From assembly GCA_910578585.1 (NCBI GenBank), contig CAJTRG010000007.1:1-64000 (forward strand): 64,000 nucleotides of DNA, in the 5' to 3' direction. Both the position numbers and the translations under genes were made by a program. Below the pieces are notes generated by a model. It did no database searches. It had not been told where the DNA came from and worked only from the letters and a program-made list of their open reading frames with translations. The DNA is from an uncultured Mailhella sp. Lineage in GTDB: Bacteria > Desulfobacterota > Desulfovibrionia > Desulfovibrionales > Desulfovibrionaceae. Each line of letters opens with the position of its first letter. Position 1 is the first letter of the stretch. Below are positions 24,671 to 32,648 of the stretch, piece after piece.

Positions 24671-26017
24671 TTATACTTTTTCCAAAATTTCATCCATGAT
24701 CTTTTTTGTATCACCAATTAATGGTTTAAGCCATATTTTAAAACGTTCTTGTATTTTAGTATGTTGCGTAAATTTTTCTTCAGGAAGCGCAAGAAACGTT
24801 TCAGACAGCATGGCAAAGCTTTCGTGTAAACAGAGCAAATTTTCTTCAACTAAATTTTTTGATCCATTCTGCATTTCAAATGTCCACAAAAAATTATGCA
24901 AATGAATGCCCGTGTGCGGAATACGGCCGTAGACAAGGGCCTCTAAAAAATTCTGTCCGCCAAGAGGTACGAGACTTCCTCCCACAAAAACATAATCCGC
25001 AAGGGCATAAAGTTCTTTCAAATCCCCAAATCTGTCCCAAATCACAATATCCTGAGCCTGCATTTGTGCGTTCTTTTCAAAGAGTTCCGAAGCAAAACGA
25101 ACAGGAAGCCCTTTTTCCTGCAAAGCCTTTTTCCATTCGCCAAATCGTGCCACATGCCGGGGAACAATGCAGAACACGCTTTTTGTCTTCGCTGTATGCA
25201 GTTTTTCCACAAGTGGCAAAAGCTCCGGCTCTTCTTCCTGCCGCACAGAAGCAAAAAGATAAACACAAAGTTTTGGCGCAAAAACCTTTTGCAGAGAATT
25301 TTCGTTTTTTGCCTGCATGGCAAGGCAAAGTTCCTGATACACTGTATCAAATTTAATATTATGCATGAATTCGCATCTGCTTTGCGCAAATATTTCCTGA
25401 TAATATTCTTTGTCTTTTTGTCTGGTTGCAAAAATTATATCCGGATTATAACCTGCAAAAATAGTTTTTATTTTTCTATAGGCTTTATATGTTTTCTCGT
25501 TCATACGAGCATTGACAACATAGAGCAAGCTCTTCATATCCTTGCATAACCGCATAAAATTAGGCCACAATTCAGTTTCCAGCAAAATACAGATTTTGGG
25601 TCTTGCCAATGCAAAAGCTTTTTCCATGGATTTTTTATCATCAAAAGGGAAATAACAAAGTGAAATTTCAGGACATTTACCTTTCTGTTTTTCCTGCCAG
25701 GCTGTTTCAAAAGCTGATTTGCCTTTTTGCAAAACTTCCATGCCCTGCCTGGTCATGCTCGTACAGAGAATATGAAGATGGCCATGCTCCTCATGCTCTT
25801 TCGTCAGATATTTCAAAAGGGCAAGGGTCAAATAGGCTTCACCGCCGGAAGCTGCCTGTATCCATATGGAGACTGGCTCTTTCTCCGCCAAGTTCTGCCA
25901 TGCCCCGCCAATAATACGTTCTTCATAGCCTTCACGAAGACGCTTATGCTTTTTTAAAAGTGGCTTTGCTATAGCCCACAAAAGTCCATACAATAAGAAA
26001 AAGAGCTTTTGCAGCAT
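24671..26017 (-). CDS. waaA: 3-deoxy-D-manno-octulosonic acid (Kdo) transferase WaaA/KdtA
   Basis: 448 residues from the ATG at 26017; the longer frame up to 26152 overlaps another gene in a different frame and is rejected. An N-terminal membrane anchor (LQKLFFLLYGLLWAIAKPLL) precedes a GT-B glycosyltransferase of family GT30. The acidic active-site motif is WIQAASGGEAYL, where most members have HGASVGE, and the C-terminal donor site includes VFVGGSLVPLGGQNFLEAL. It attaches Kdo to lipid A on the cytoplasmic face, so this organism should make LPS. The ATG follows the stop of the 53-aa membrane protein by one base. Confidence 0.93.
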   Translation of the reverse strand: MLQKLFFLLYGLLWAIAKPLLKKHKRLREGYEERIIGGAWQNLAEKEPVSIWIQAASGGEAYLTLALLKYLTKEHEEHGHLHILCTSMTRQGMEVLQKGKSAFETAWQEKQKGKCPEISLCYFPFDDKKSMEKAFALARPKICILLETELWPNFMRLCKDMKSLLYVVNARMNEKTYKAYRKIKTIFAGYNPDIIFATRQKDKEYYQEIFAQSRCEFMHNIKFDTVYQELCLAMQAKNENSLQKVFAPKLCVYLFASVRQEEEPELLPLVEKLHTAKTKSVFCIVPRHVARFGEWKKALQEKGLPVRFASELFEKNAQMQAQDIVIWDRFGDLKELYALADYVFVGGSLVPLGGQNFLEALVYGRIPHTGIHLHNFLWTFEMQNGSKNLVEENLLCLHESFAMLSETFLALPEEKFTQHTKIQERFKIWLKPLIGDTKKIMDEILEKV

Positions 26018-26018
26018 A

Positions 26019-26180
26019 TTATTTTTTCTTCCCTTCACGAAGTTTAAAGGTGAGCCCTGCGAAAAGTCCCGCAACAATGCCAAGTAAAACACTGCGCGGC
26101 ATATTATCCGTAATCCCGAAAAGGGCAGCAAAAATTCCAAGGGAAGAACCAATCAAAAAACCTTTCCAAATTGGTGACAT
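26019..26180 (-). CDS. 53-residue small membrane protein, first gene of the kdtA operon
   Basis: An ATG at 26180, with AAAGGATATACC upstream, opens a 53-codon frame: MSPIWKGFLIGSSLGIFAAL, a short turn (FGITDNMPR), a second Gly-rich hydrophobic stretch (VLLGIVAGLFAGLTFKL) and a Lys-rich end (REGKKK). That is a two-helix membrane hairpin with a positive cytoplasmic tail. Its stop is separated by a single base from the kdtA ATG, so the two are translationally coupled. It is too short for many gene finders. No homologue is recognised; a role in membrane assembly or LPS synthesis is a guess from position. Confidence 0.7.
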   Translation of the reverse strand: MSPIWKGFLIGSSLGIFAALFGITDNMPRSVLLGIVAGLFAGLTFKLREGKKK

Positions 26181-26330
26181 GGTATATCCTTTATTTTCTT
26201 CTCATTGATTATACTTGCATTTTTATCAAGTTCCACGCATAATAGCAATGCAAAATTTTATGCAAAAAAATCCTTTTATTTTTTTTAAGTTCTGGCTATA
26301 TTTGTCGCACATAATGTATTAGGTTTGACT

Positions 26331-28256
26331 ATGAGCGAAGAATATTTTGACTGTATAGTAGTTGGTGCCGGCCATGCGGGCTGTGAAGCAGCCATGGCAC
26401 TGGCAAAATTAGGACACAAAATCCTTCTTGTTACCAGTAATATAGACAGAATTGGGCATTTATCCTGCAATCCTGCCATTGGCGGACTTGCCAAGGGACA
26501 TTTGGTGCGCGAAATTGACGCCCTTGGCGGATCCATGGGGCTTTGGGCTGACAGCGCCGGCATACAATTTCGGATTTTAAACCAAAGCAAGGGCCCTGCT
26601 GTACGCTCCCGCCGTGCACAAATGGATAGAGAAGCCTACATAAGAGCTGTTAAATCAACTATTTTCAAGCAAAAAAATATCACACTCTGGCAGGATATTG
26701 TTGAAGATTTAATCACCGAAGAAGTGCAGGAAAACGGCGAAACTAACGAATCTGGTCAAAAAATATGCGGTGTTGTCACTGCCATTGGCAAGAAATTCTA
26801 TGCTTCCCACGTGCTTTTGACCACAGGTACATTCCTTCGCGGGCTTATTCATATTGGTTTGAAACATTTATCCGGCGGACGCCTTGGCGATGCTGCAAGT
26901 ATGCATTTATCCGACGTCCTGCGCCGTCTTGGCATTGAACTTGGACGTCTCAAAACAGGAACAACCCCCAGACTTCGCTACGACTCCATCAATTTTGATA
27001 TTCTGGAAGAACAAAAAGGCGATTTTCCGCCTCCTACCTTTAGTTTCCACGGCGACGGCGCAAGACTTCCTCAAGTTTCCTGCTATATTACCTGGACAAA
27101 CGAAAATACCCACGACATTATTCGCTCCGGTATGGATAGATCTCCTTTATTTACAGGCTTAATCGAAGGAACCGGCGCACGCTACTGCCCTTCTGTGGAA
27201 GACAAGGTTGCCCGTTTTCCTGAGCGCGAACGCCACCAGGTTTTCATTGAACCGGAAGGACTAAACAGTGAAGAATGCTACCCCAATGGTATTTCCACAA
27301 GCCTCCCTCTTGATATTCAGGAAGGCATGATTGCCACTATTCCGGGTCTTGAAAACGCAAAAATCGTGCGTCCCGGCTATGCCATTGAATACGATTATGC
27401 CAACCCCGTTCAGCTGAGACCGACCCTTGAAACAAAGAAAGTCGAAGGGCTTTGGTTTGCAGGACAAATCAACGGCACTTCCGGTTATGAAGAAGCTGCC
27501 GCCCAGGGACTTTGGGCAGCACTTAACGTGGCTGCACGCCTTGAAGGCCGTGAACCATTCCTTTTACGCCGCGACCAGGCCTATATGGCAGTGCTTGTGG
27601 ATGAACTTGTGACCAAGGGCACGGAAGAACCTTTCAGAATGTTTACTTCACGAGCTGAATACCGCCTGCTTTTGCGTGAAGATAATGCTGACCAGCGCCT
27701 CACCCTTATTGGACGTGAACGCGGGCTTGTGGACGATGATCATTTTGCCATTTTCTCCCAAAAACAGGAAATATTGGCAGAAATTTTAGGATTGCTCTGT
27801 ACAAGTACCATACGCCCTGACGCCAAAACAAAAGCCCTGCTAGAAGAAATGGGCGAAGCATTCCCCACAAGAACCATTACGCTGGAAGAATTTTGCCGCC
27901 GCCCCAATGTGCAATTAAAAGATTTAACCAAATTCCTGCCGGAACTTGCTAAATATTTGGAAAGCTACCCTGAAATTTGCGAAACAGCTGAAATTATCAC
28001 CAAGTATTCAGGGTACTTATCCCGTCAGGAAGAAATGGTGCAGAAAACTGCCAATCAGGAAAAGATCGCTCTGCCCAAGGATTTGGATTATACCAATATG
28101 CCCGGGCTTTCCCGTGAAATTCAGGAAAAACTGAATAAAGTAAAACCGCTCAATCTTGGACAGGCTGCAAGAATTTCAGGCATAACCCCTGCAGCTCTTT
28201 CCTGCATTGAAATTGCTTTAAAGAAAAAACAAATGGAAGCAGAAAAATTAAATTAA
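26331..28256 (+). CDS. mnmG: tRNA uridine-5-carboxymethylaminomethyl modification enzyme MnmG (GidA)
   Basis: 641 residues from the ATG at 26331 (AGG upstream; an in-frame TTG lies two codons earlier). With MnmE it installs carboxymethylaminomethyl at U34 of tRNAs. The FAD-binding Rossmann motif VVGAGHAGCEAAMALAKLG, the signature CNPAIGGLAKGHLVREIDAL, the conserved cysteine region AEEAAAQGLWAALN-like (GYEEAAAQGLWAAL) and the C-terminal helical domain (LNLGQAARISGITPAALS) are all present. It faces away from the kdtA operon across a 150-bp AT-rich region that must hold divergent promoters. Confidence 0.95.
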   Translation: MSEEYFDCIVVGAGHAGCEAAMALAKLGHKILLVTSNIDRIGHLSCNPAIGGLAKGHLVREIDALGGSMGLWADSAGIQFRILNQSKGPAVRSRRAQMDREAYIRAVKSTIFKQKNITLWQDIVEDLITEEVQENGETNESGQKICGVVTAIGKKFYASHVLLTTGTFLRGLIHIGLKHLSGGRLGDAASMHLSDVLRRLGIELGRLKTGTTPRLRYDSINFDILEEQKGDFPPPTFSFHGDGARLPQVSCYITWTNENTHDIIRSGMDRSPLFTGLIEGTGARYCPSVEDKVARFPERERHQVFIEPEGLNSEECYPNGISTSLPLDIQEGMIATIPGLENAKIVRPGYAIEYDYANPVQLRPTLETKKVEGLWFAGQINGTSGYEEAAAQGLWAALNVAARLEGREPFLLRRDQAYMAVLVDELVTKGTEEPFRMFTSRAEYRLLLREDNADQRLTLIGRERGLVDDDHFAIFSQKQEILAEILGLLCTSTIRPDAKTKALLEEMGEAFPTRTITLEEFCRRPNVQLKDLTKFLPELAKYLESYPEICETAEIITKYSGYLSRQEEMVQKTANQEKIALPKDLDYTNMPGLSREIQEKLNKVKPLNLGQAARISGITPAALSCIEIALKKKQMEAEKLN

Positions 28257-28272
28257 AAATCATATTTTTTAG

Positions 28273-28299
28273 TTGACAAAGTTCTCACTTCCATATAAT
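28273..28299 (+). promoter_or_regulatory. Sigma-70-type promoter for the tRNA-Asp pair
   Basis: TTGACA (28273-28278) and TATAAT (28294-28299) match both consensus boxes exactly with a 15-base spacer, slightly short. The first tRNA starts 32 bases downstream. Confidence 0.65.
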
Positions 28300-28330
28300 T
28301 AAATTCTTCCAGTGACGTGAGTCACATTGC

Positions 28331-28407
<77 letters not shown>

Positions 28408-28471
28408 CTTCAAAAAATAATGCTTTGCATTTTCCATATATTTTTGAAAGAAATTCTTTCAAGCAAATTAC

Positions 28472-28548
<77 letters not shown>

Positions 28549-28555
28549 CTTTGAA

Positions 28556-28585
28556 AAAGGTCAGTCGAAAGATTGACCTTTTTTG
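28556..28585 (+). terminator. Terminator of the tRNA-Asp operon
   Basis: AAAGGTCAGTC pairs with GATTGACCTTT around a GAAA tetraloop and is followed by a T run, eight bases after the second tRNA. Confidence 0.88.
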
Positions 28586-28636
28586 TTATCTAAGGAAATC
28601 TTGAGGATTTAATTCAAAATTTGCAGTATGTTCCAT

Positions 28637-28666
28637 ACAAAAAGAGCGAAGATAATTCCCCGCTCC
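28637..28666 (-). terminator. Terminator of the Dabb gene
   Basis: On the minus strand GGAGCG pairs with CGCTC around a 12-nt loop and is followed by TTTTTG. It lies about 30 bases past the stop of the Dabb gene. Confidence 0.55.
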
Positions 28667-28694
28667 TTTACATATAAAATTATATCCAAGACTT

Positions 28695-29000
28695 TTATAT
28701 AATATAATCAATCGCACGTCTTGAGGTTGCATATTTCTTGAGTTCTGTGCCGAATGCCACATGGATAGGGTGGCCTGCGTATTCAGCAAGAGCTGCTTCA
28801 TCTTTATGGGTGCTGTGGAGCAAGAGCTGCACATCTTCAGTTGTTGTTTTCGCAAAATTAGTTGTCATTTCAAGGGAAAGCAAAGCATCAATTTTTCCCG
28901 GCATTTTTTCCATAGCAAGTTTGACTAAATATTCGCCAGCTTCTTTGGCAGTTTTTCCTTGAGCATCCTGTAATGTCCACCAGACAATATGATGTACCAT
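28695..29000 (-). CDS. Dabb (stress-responsive A/B barrel) domain protein
   Basis: 101 residues from the ATG at 29000, which has a clear GAGGTGG Shine-Dalgarno. The Dabb features are visible: MVHHIVWWTL at the start, a middle strand and loop (LLSLEMTTNFAKT, DVQLLLHST) and AALAEYAGHPIHVAF near the end. Members are small ferredoxin-like dimers of mostly unknown function, some of them enzymes. It sits alone between the tRNAs and cysteine synthase. Confidence 0.85.
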   Translation of the reverse strand: MVHHIVWWTLQDAQGKTAKEAGEYLVKLAMEKMPGKIDALLSLEMTTNFAKTTTEDVQLLLHSTHKDEAALAEYAGHPIHVAFGTELKKYATSRRAIDYII

Positions 29001-29097
29001 AATCCACCTCGCAAAATTTTTTCTCAATTATAGAGGCTCTTTTATACTTTGACAAGTCTTAGTTATGTCTTATAATACAAAAAAACAGGAAAATATT

Positions 29098-29352
29098 ATG
29101 CAAACACAAATGAAACCTAATGCGCAGGTCGCTGCCCGCATTGAAGAACTCCTTCGCGAACAATTGGAAGAGCTGGGCGTTACAATCAAAAATTTAACAC
29201 CTGATGAAATTTCTCAGAATATGAAGTGCCACATCGGCCCGGACAACAGTTTAAGTTATTTTTGGAAAAATATTGCCATACTGGACGTTATTCCGGAAGA
29301 AACTCCAGACGGCATCAATTGGCGCATGTTTACCAAAGAAGACAATCTTTAA
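29098..29352 (+). CDS. Conserved-looking small acidic protein upstream of cysteine synthase
   Basis: 84 residues from the ATG at 29098, preferred over the ATG at 29065 because AGGAAA precedes it. It is predicted soluble: an N-terminal helix (AARIEELLREQLEELGV) followed by a compact polar region (YFWKNIAILDVIPEE) without membrane segments or cysteine pairs. It ends 21 bases before cysteine synthase and is probably co-transcribed. I do not recognise a family. Confidence 0.65.
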   Translation: MQTQMKPNAQVAARIEELLREQLEELGVTIKNLTPDEISQNMKCHIGPDNSLSYFWKNIAILDVIPEETPDGINWRMFTKEDNL

Positions 29353-29373
29353 TCGCAACCTAAAGGAATTATT

Positions 29374-30294
29374 ATGAATATCATAGAAAGCATCGGCAAT
29401 ACTCCCCTTATCCATTTGAAAAATCTTTCAGAAGAAGCTGGCGCAAATATTTATGTCAAAGCAGAAATGCGCAACCCAGGCGGATCCATAAAGGACAGAG
29501 CTTCCCTTGCCTATATTAAGAATGCCTTAGCCATAGGAAAACTGACCAAAGACGGCACTGTGATAGAAGCCACAAGCGGCAATTTAGGCATTGGGCTTGC
29601 TGTTGTCTGCGCGGAAATGGGCATAAAACTGATTGTCTGCATGCCGGAATCTGCCAGTATTGAACGCCGTAAACTCATGAAAGCGCTGGGCGCTGAAATC
29701 GTGCTTACCCCAGCAGCAAAAGGCATGAGCGGCGCGCAGGAAAAAGCCGAAGAACTCTATAAAAACGCAAAAAATGCCTTCCGCCCCAATCAATTCAGCA
29801 ATCCCATTGGCCCAAGGGCCCACTATGAAACAACTGGCCCGGAAATCCACGCGCAGGCGCAAAAAGAACATATCAATATTGACGCTTTTGTGGCAGGAGC
29901 AGGCTCCGGCGCAACCTTTATGGGCACCGGCAAATATTTAAAGGAACAGTATCCCAATATCTTTTTGGGCATTATTGAACCCGCTGAATCTCCCGTGCTT
30001 TCCGGAAAATCTGCTGCTCCTCACGGCATACAGGGAATTGGGGCAAACTTTGTTCCTGATATTATTGACAAAAGCCTAATCACGGAAATTTTGACTGTTG
30101 ACACCAAAACCGCCAAAGAAGCCGCCCGCAAAGCCCTCAAAATGGATGCGCTCAACGCCGGTATTTCTTCCGGTGCCAATATTGCCTGTGCCATGGAACT
30201 TGCAAAACGCCCGGAATTTCAAGGAAAAAATATTGTCACGATTGCCTGTGACACGGGCGAACGCTACATGTCCACAGATTTATTTTTGGAATAA
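29374..30294 (+). CDS. Cysteine synthase (CysK/CysM family)
   Basis: 306 residues, with AAAGGAATT before the ATG. It is a fold-type II PLP enzyme that makes cysteine from O-acetylserine and sulfide. The PLP lysine lies in NPGGSIKDRAS, the substrate loop is EATSGNLGIGLA (most have SGNTG), and the phosphate loop is AGAGSGATFMGTG. The C-terminal SSGANIACAM motif is complete. CysK and CysM cannot be separated with certainty. The family length and the shortened N-terminus (MNIIESIGNTPL) lean to CysM. A GNAT gene overlaps its 3' end. Confidence 0.92.
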   Translation: MNIIESIGNTPLIHLKNLSEEAGANIYVKAEMRNPGGSIKDRASLAYIKNALAIGKLTKDGTVIEATSGNLGIGLAVVCAEMGIKLIVCMPESASIERRKLMKALGAEIVLTPAAKGMSGAQEKAEELYKNAKNAFRPNQFSNPIGPRAHYETTGPEIHAQAQKEHINIDAFVAGAGSGATFMGTGKYLKEQYPNIFLGIIEPAESPVLSGKSAAPHGIQGIGANFVPDIIDKSLITEILTVDTKTAKEAARKALKMDALNAGISSGANIACAMELAKRPEFQGKNIVTIACDTGERYMSTDLFLE

Positions 30295-30955
30295 GACCAT
30301 ACCCATAACCATACGCTGCGAAACAGAACAAGATTATTTTGCCGCAGAAAATTGCTGCCGCAATGCCTTTTGGAATGTGTACATGCAGGGTTGTTATGAG
30401 CATTTTCTTGTGCATGCCATGCGTAATCACAAGGATTTTATTCCTGATTTGAGTTTTATCTGTGAATATAACAAGGAACTGATTGGGGGAATTTATTTTA
30501 CCCGTTCACAGCTTATCCCAAGTTCTGACAATCCGTTACAAAATAAGGCTCCGCTTCCAGTTCTTACTTTTGGGCCTGTCTTTATTGAGCCCAAATTCCA
30601 AGGGCAGGGCTTTGGGAAGGAATTGATGCATTTTGCCATTGAAAGGGCAAAAGACGCAGGACACAAGGCAATTGTTATTTTAGGCTATCCCCGCCATTAT
30701 AAAGGCTTAGGCTTTTGCGGCGGAAAGAAATATCATATTTCCATGCCGAACGGAAAATTTTATCAAAGCCTGTTGGTCTTATCACTTCAAGAACACGCTC
30801 TTGATAATTTTTCAGGTCACATACAATTTTCTGATGTGTTTGACTTCACGCAAGAATACGTGGAAATTTTTGACAAGCAATTTCCACCCAAAGAAAAACT
30901 TATTCTGCCCAGCCAGCAGGAATTTGAAAAAGCCTGCACATTATTGGACGAATAA
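30248..30955 (+). CDS. GNAT-family N-acetyltransferase with no conventional start codon at the domain boundary
   Basis: The domain starts at about 30299 with ITIRCETEQDYFAAENCCRN. Its acetyl-CoA loop is PKFQGQGFGKELMHFAIERA, then YPRHYKGLGFCGGKKY, the pattern of ~200-residue acetyltransferases. At the expected start stands ATA CCC ATA ACC ATA, with GGA eight bases upstream. The nearest conventional in-frame start is a GTG at 30248, inside cysteine synthase and without a Shine-Dalgarno. The given start is therefore provisional. Possibilities are an AUA start, the GTG with a 17-residue extension, or a start-codon mutation that silences the gene. The rest of the frame is intact to the stop. It converges on trmFO with three bases between the stops. 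Confidence 0.7.
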   Translation: MTRANATCPQIYFWNKTIPITIRCETEQDYFAAENCCRNAFWNVYMQGCYEHFLVHAMRNHKDFIPDLSFICEYNKELIGGIYFTRSQLIPSSDNPLQNKAPLPVLTFGPVFIEPKFQGQGFGKELMHFAIERAKDAGHKAIVILGYPRHYKGLGFCGGKKYHISMPNGKFYQSLLVLSLQEHALDNFSGHIQFSDVFDFTQEYVEIFDKQFPPKEKLILPSQQEFEKACTLLDE

Positions 30956-30958
30956 ATT

Positions 30959-32455
30959 TTATTTATCCCAAAAATTTGCTTTCCAGGCGGCAAAATCACG
31001 TTTTGCCCGTTCAGCCATGAGAGTTTTGCGATTGGTTTTCCTGGTCTTTTCCTCTAAATCCGGCATCAGTCCAAAATGGATATTGGAGGGTTGAAACTGT
31101 TTCATTTCCTTATTGCGCAAATGGTTCATCAAAGCCCCAAGAGCAGTGGTCACAGGTAAATCCTGCACGGTGTTTCCCAAAATTTTGCTGGCCAGCTTTA
31201 TGCCCACCCAAAGCCCGCAGGAGGCAGATTCCACATAGCCCTCAACACCTGTAATCTGCCCTGCCAAATACAAATGCTCATGCCCAATAATCGCCAAATC
31301 TTCATTCAAACAGGTTGGCGCATGCACATAGGTATTTCTGTGTACAGAGCCATAACGCAGAAACTCCACGTCTTTGAGCCCGGGGATCAAACGAAACACG
31401 CTGTCCTGTGCTTTGTATGTCATTTTTGTTTGACAGCCCACGAGATTAAATGCCTGGGCATTGGCATTTTCTGCCCGCAGCTGCAATAATGCGTAGGGAC
31501 GTCTGCCAGTGCGCGGATCGGTAAAGCCAACGGGCTTGAGAGGCCCAAAAGTAAGTGTTTTCTCACCGCGCTCAGCAAGGGCTTCAATGGGCATGCAGCC
31601 CTCAAAATGTAGTTCCTTTTCAAAATTATGGGAAGCAACTTTTTCAGCCTCTAAAAGTGCCTGATAAAATGCCTCATATTCGTGCCTATGCATGGGGCAA
31701 TTCAGATAATCGCCTTCGTCTTCGCTTTCCTGCGCTTGTTCTTCGTTGTTTTCCAAGGCTTGCTTTTTCTTATATTCCTGCATTTCCAGCTGCATTTTTT
31801 CACGCCACTGCCGTGACAATTCCTCGCTCTTCGCTACTTCATCATTATAAGGAGGCGGGGCAATATTATCATATCTTGAACCGCGGAAAATAACATTCAT
31901 ATCCAAAGAATCCGCAGCCACAATGGGCGCAATGGCATCATAAAAATAGCAATATTCATTGCCCACAATGGCAGATAAAGATTTTGCCAAACTTTCAGAA
32001 GTCAGCGGTCCAGAGGCAAGCACCACATAGTCTGCCTCGTATTCGCCTTGCAGGCGTTCAATTTCCTCCAAATCCTGCACAGGTTTACGGATAAGTTTAA
32101 TATAGGGATTTTCTTCAATCTTTTTCGTCAGCCCTTTAGCAAACTTTTCTCTATCCACAGCAAGCGCCTTTCCAGCCGGCACATTATATCCATAAGCAAG
32201 CTCAATAATCTGGCTGCCCAGTTCCCGCATTTCTGCCTGCAATAGGCCAATGCCGGAGCTTTGCGGCCCTTCGTCGCGCATGGAGCGAAAAGAATTGGAA
32301 CACACCAATTCTCCAAGATCAGAACTGACATGGGCAGGAGAAAACTGCACAGGCTTTTGTTCAAACAGCACCACATTAATTCCATGCTTTGCCAAATACA
32401 AAGCACATTCACATCCAGCCAGACCTCCGCCGACAACCAGTACAGTTTTAGCCAT
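30959..32455 (-). CDS. trmFO: Methylenetetrahydrofolate-tRNA (uracil-5-)-methyltransferase TrmFO
   Basis: 498 residues from the ATG at 32455 (AAAGGATAGTT upstream). This flavoenzyme methylates U54 of tRNA using methylene-THF. The N-terminal FAD motif VLVVGGGLAGCECALYLAKHG, the signature CSNSFRSMRDEGPQSS and the C-terminal NIHFGLMPDLEEKTRKTNRK region are all family-typical. It carries a Glu/Gln-rich insertion around KKKQALENNEEQAQESEDE, which makes it ~50 residues longer than the usual ~440-450. It is divergent from the EF-G paralogue. Confidence 0.95.
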   Translation of the reverse strand: MAKTVLVVGGGLAGCECALYLAKHGINVVLFEQKPVQFSPAHVSSDLGELVCSNSFRSMRDEGPQSSGIGLLQAEMRELGSQIIELAYGYNVPAGKALAVDREKFAKGLTKKIEENPYIKLIRKPVQDLEEIERLQGEYEADYVVLASGPLTSESLAKSLSAIVGNEYCYFYDAIAPIVAADSLDMNVIFRGSRYDNIAPPPYNDEVAKSEELSRQWREKMQLEMQEYKKKQALENNEEQAQESEDEGDYLNCPMHRHEYEAFYQALLEAEKVASHNFEKELHFEGCMPIEALAERGEKTLTFGPLKPVGFTDPRTGRRPYALLQLRAENANAQAFNLVGCQTKMTYKAQDSVFRLIPGLKDVEFLRYGSVHRNTYVHAPTCLNEDLAIIGHEHLYLAGQITGVEGYVESASCGLWVGIKLASKILGNTVQDLPVTTALGALMNHLRNKEMKQFQPSNIHFGLMPDLEEKTRKTNRKTLMAERAKRDFAAWKANFWDK

Positions 32456-32648
32456 AACTATCCTTTTTCGCATGATTTATTCAAAAATACTCAGCTATAG
32501 AGTTCATAAAATACGTTCCAAGTCAAGCTTTTTTTTGGGAAGAGCTTGACAAATTGGTTGCAATAACAGTAAAACGTAAACTAAGATAGTAAGAAATTTC
32601 CGTGATAGCAATTTCGGCAAATTTCTATTAATTATACAGGAGAGAACT

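Noticed and set aside
26018..26152. Upstream extension of kdtA
   Set aside because: This stretch encodes the 53-aa membrane protein in another frame with better signals.
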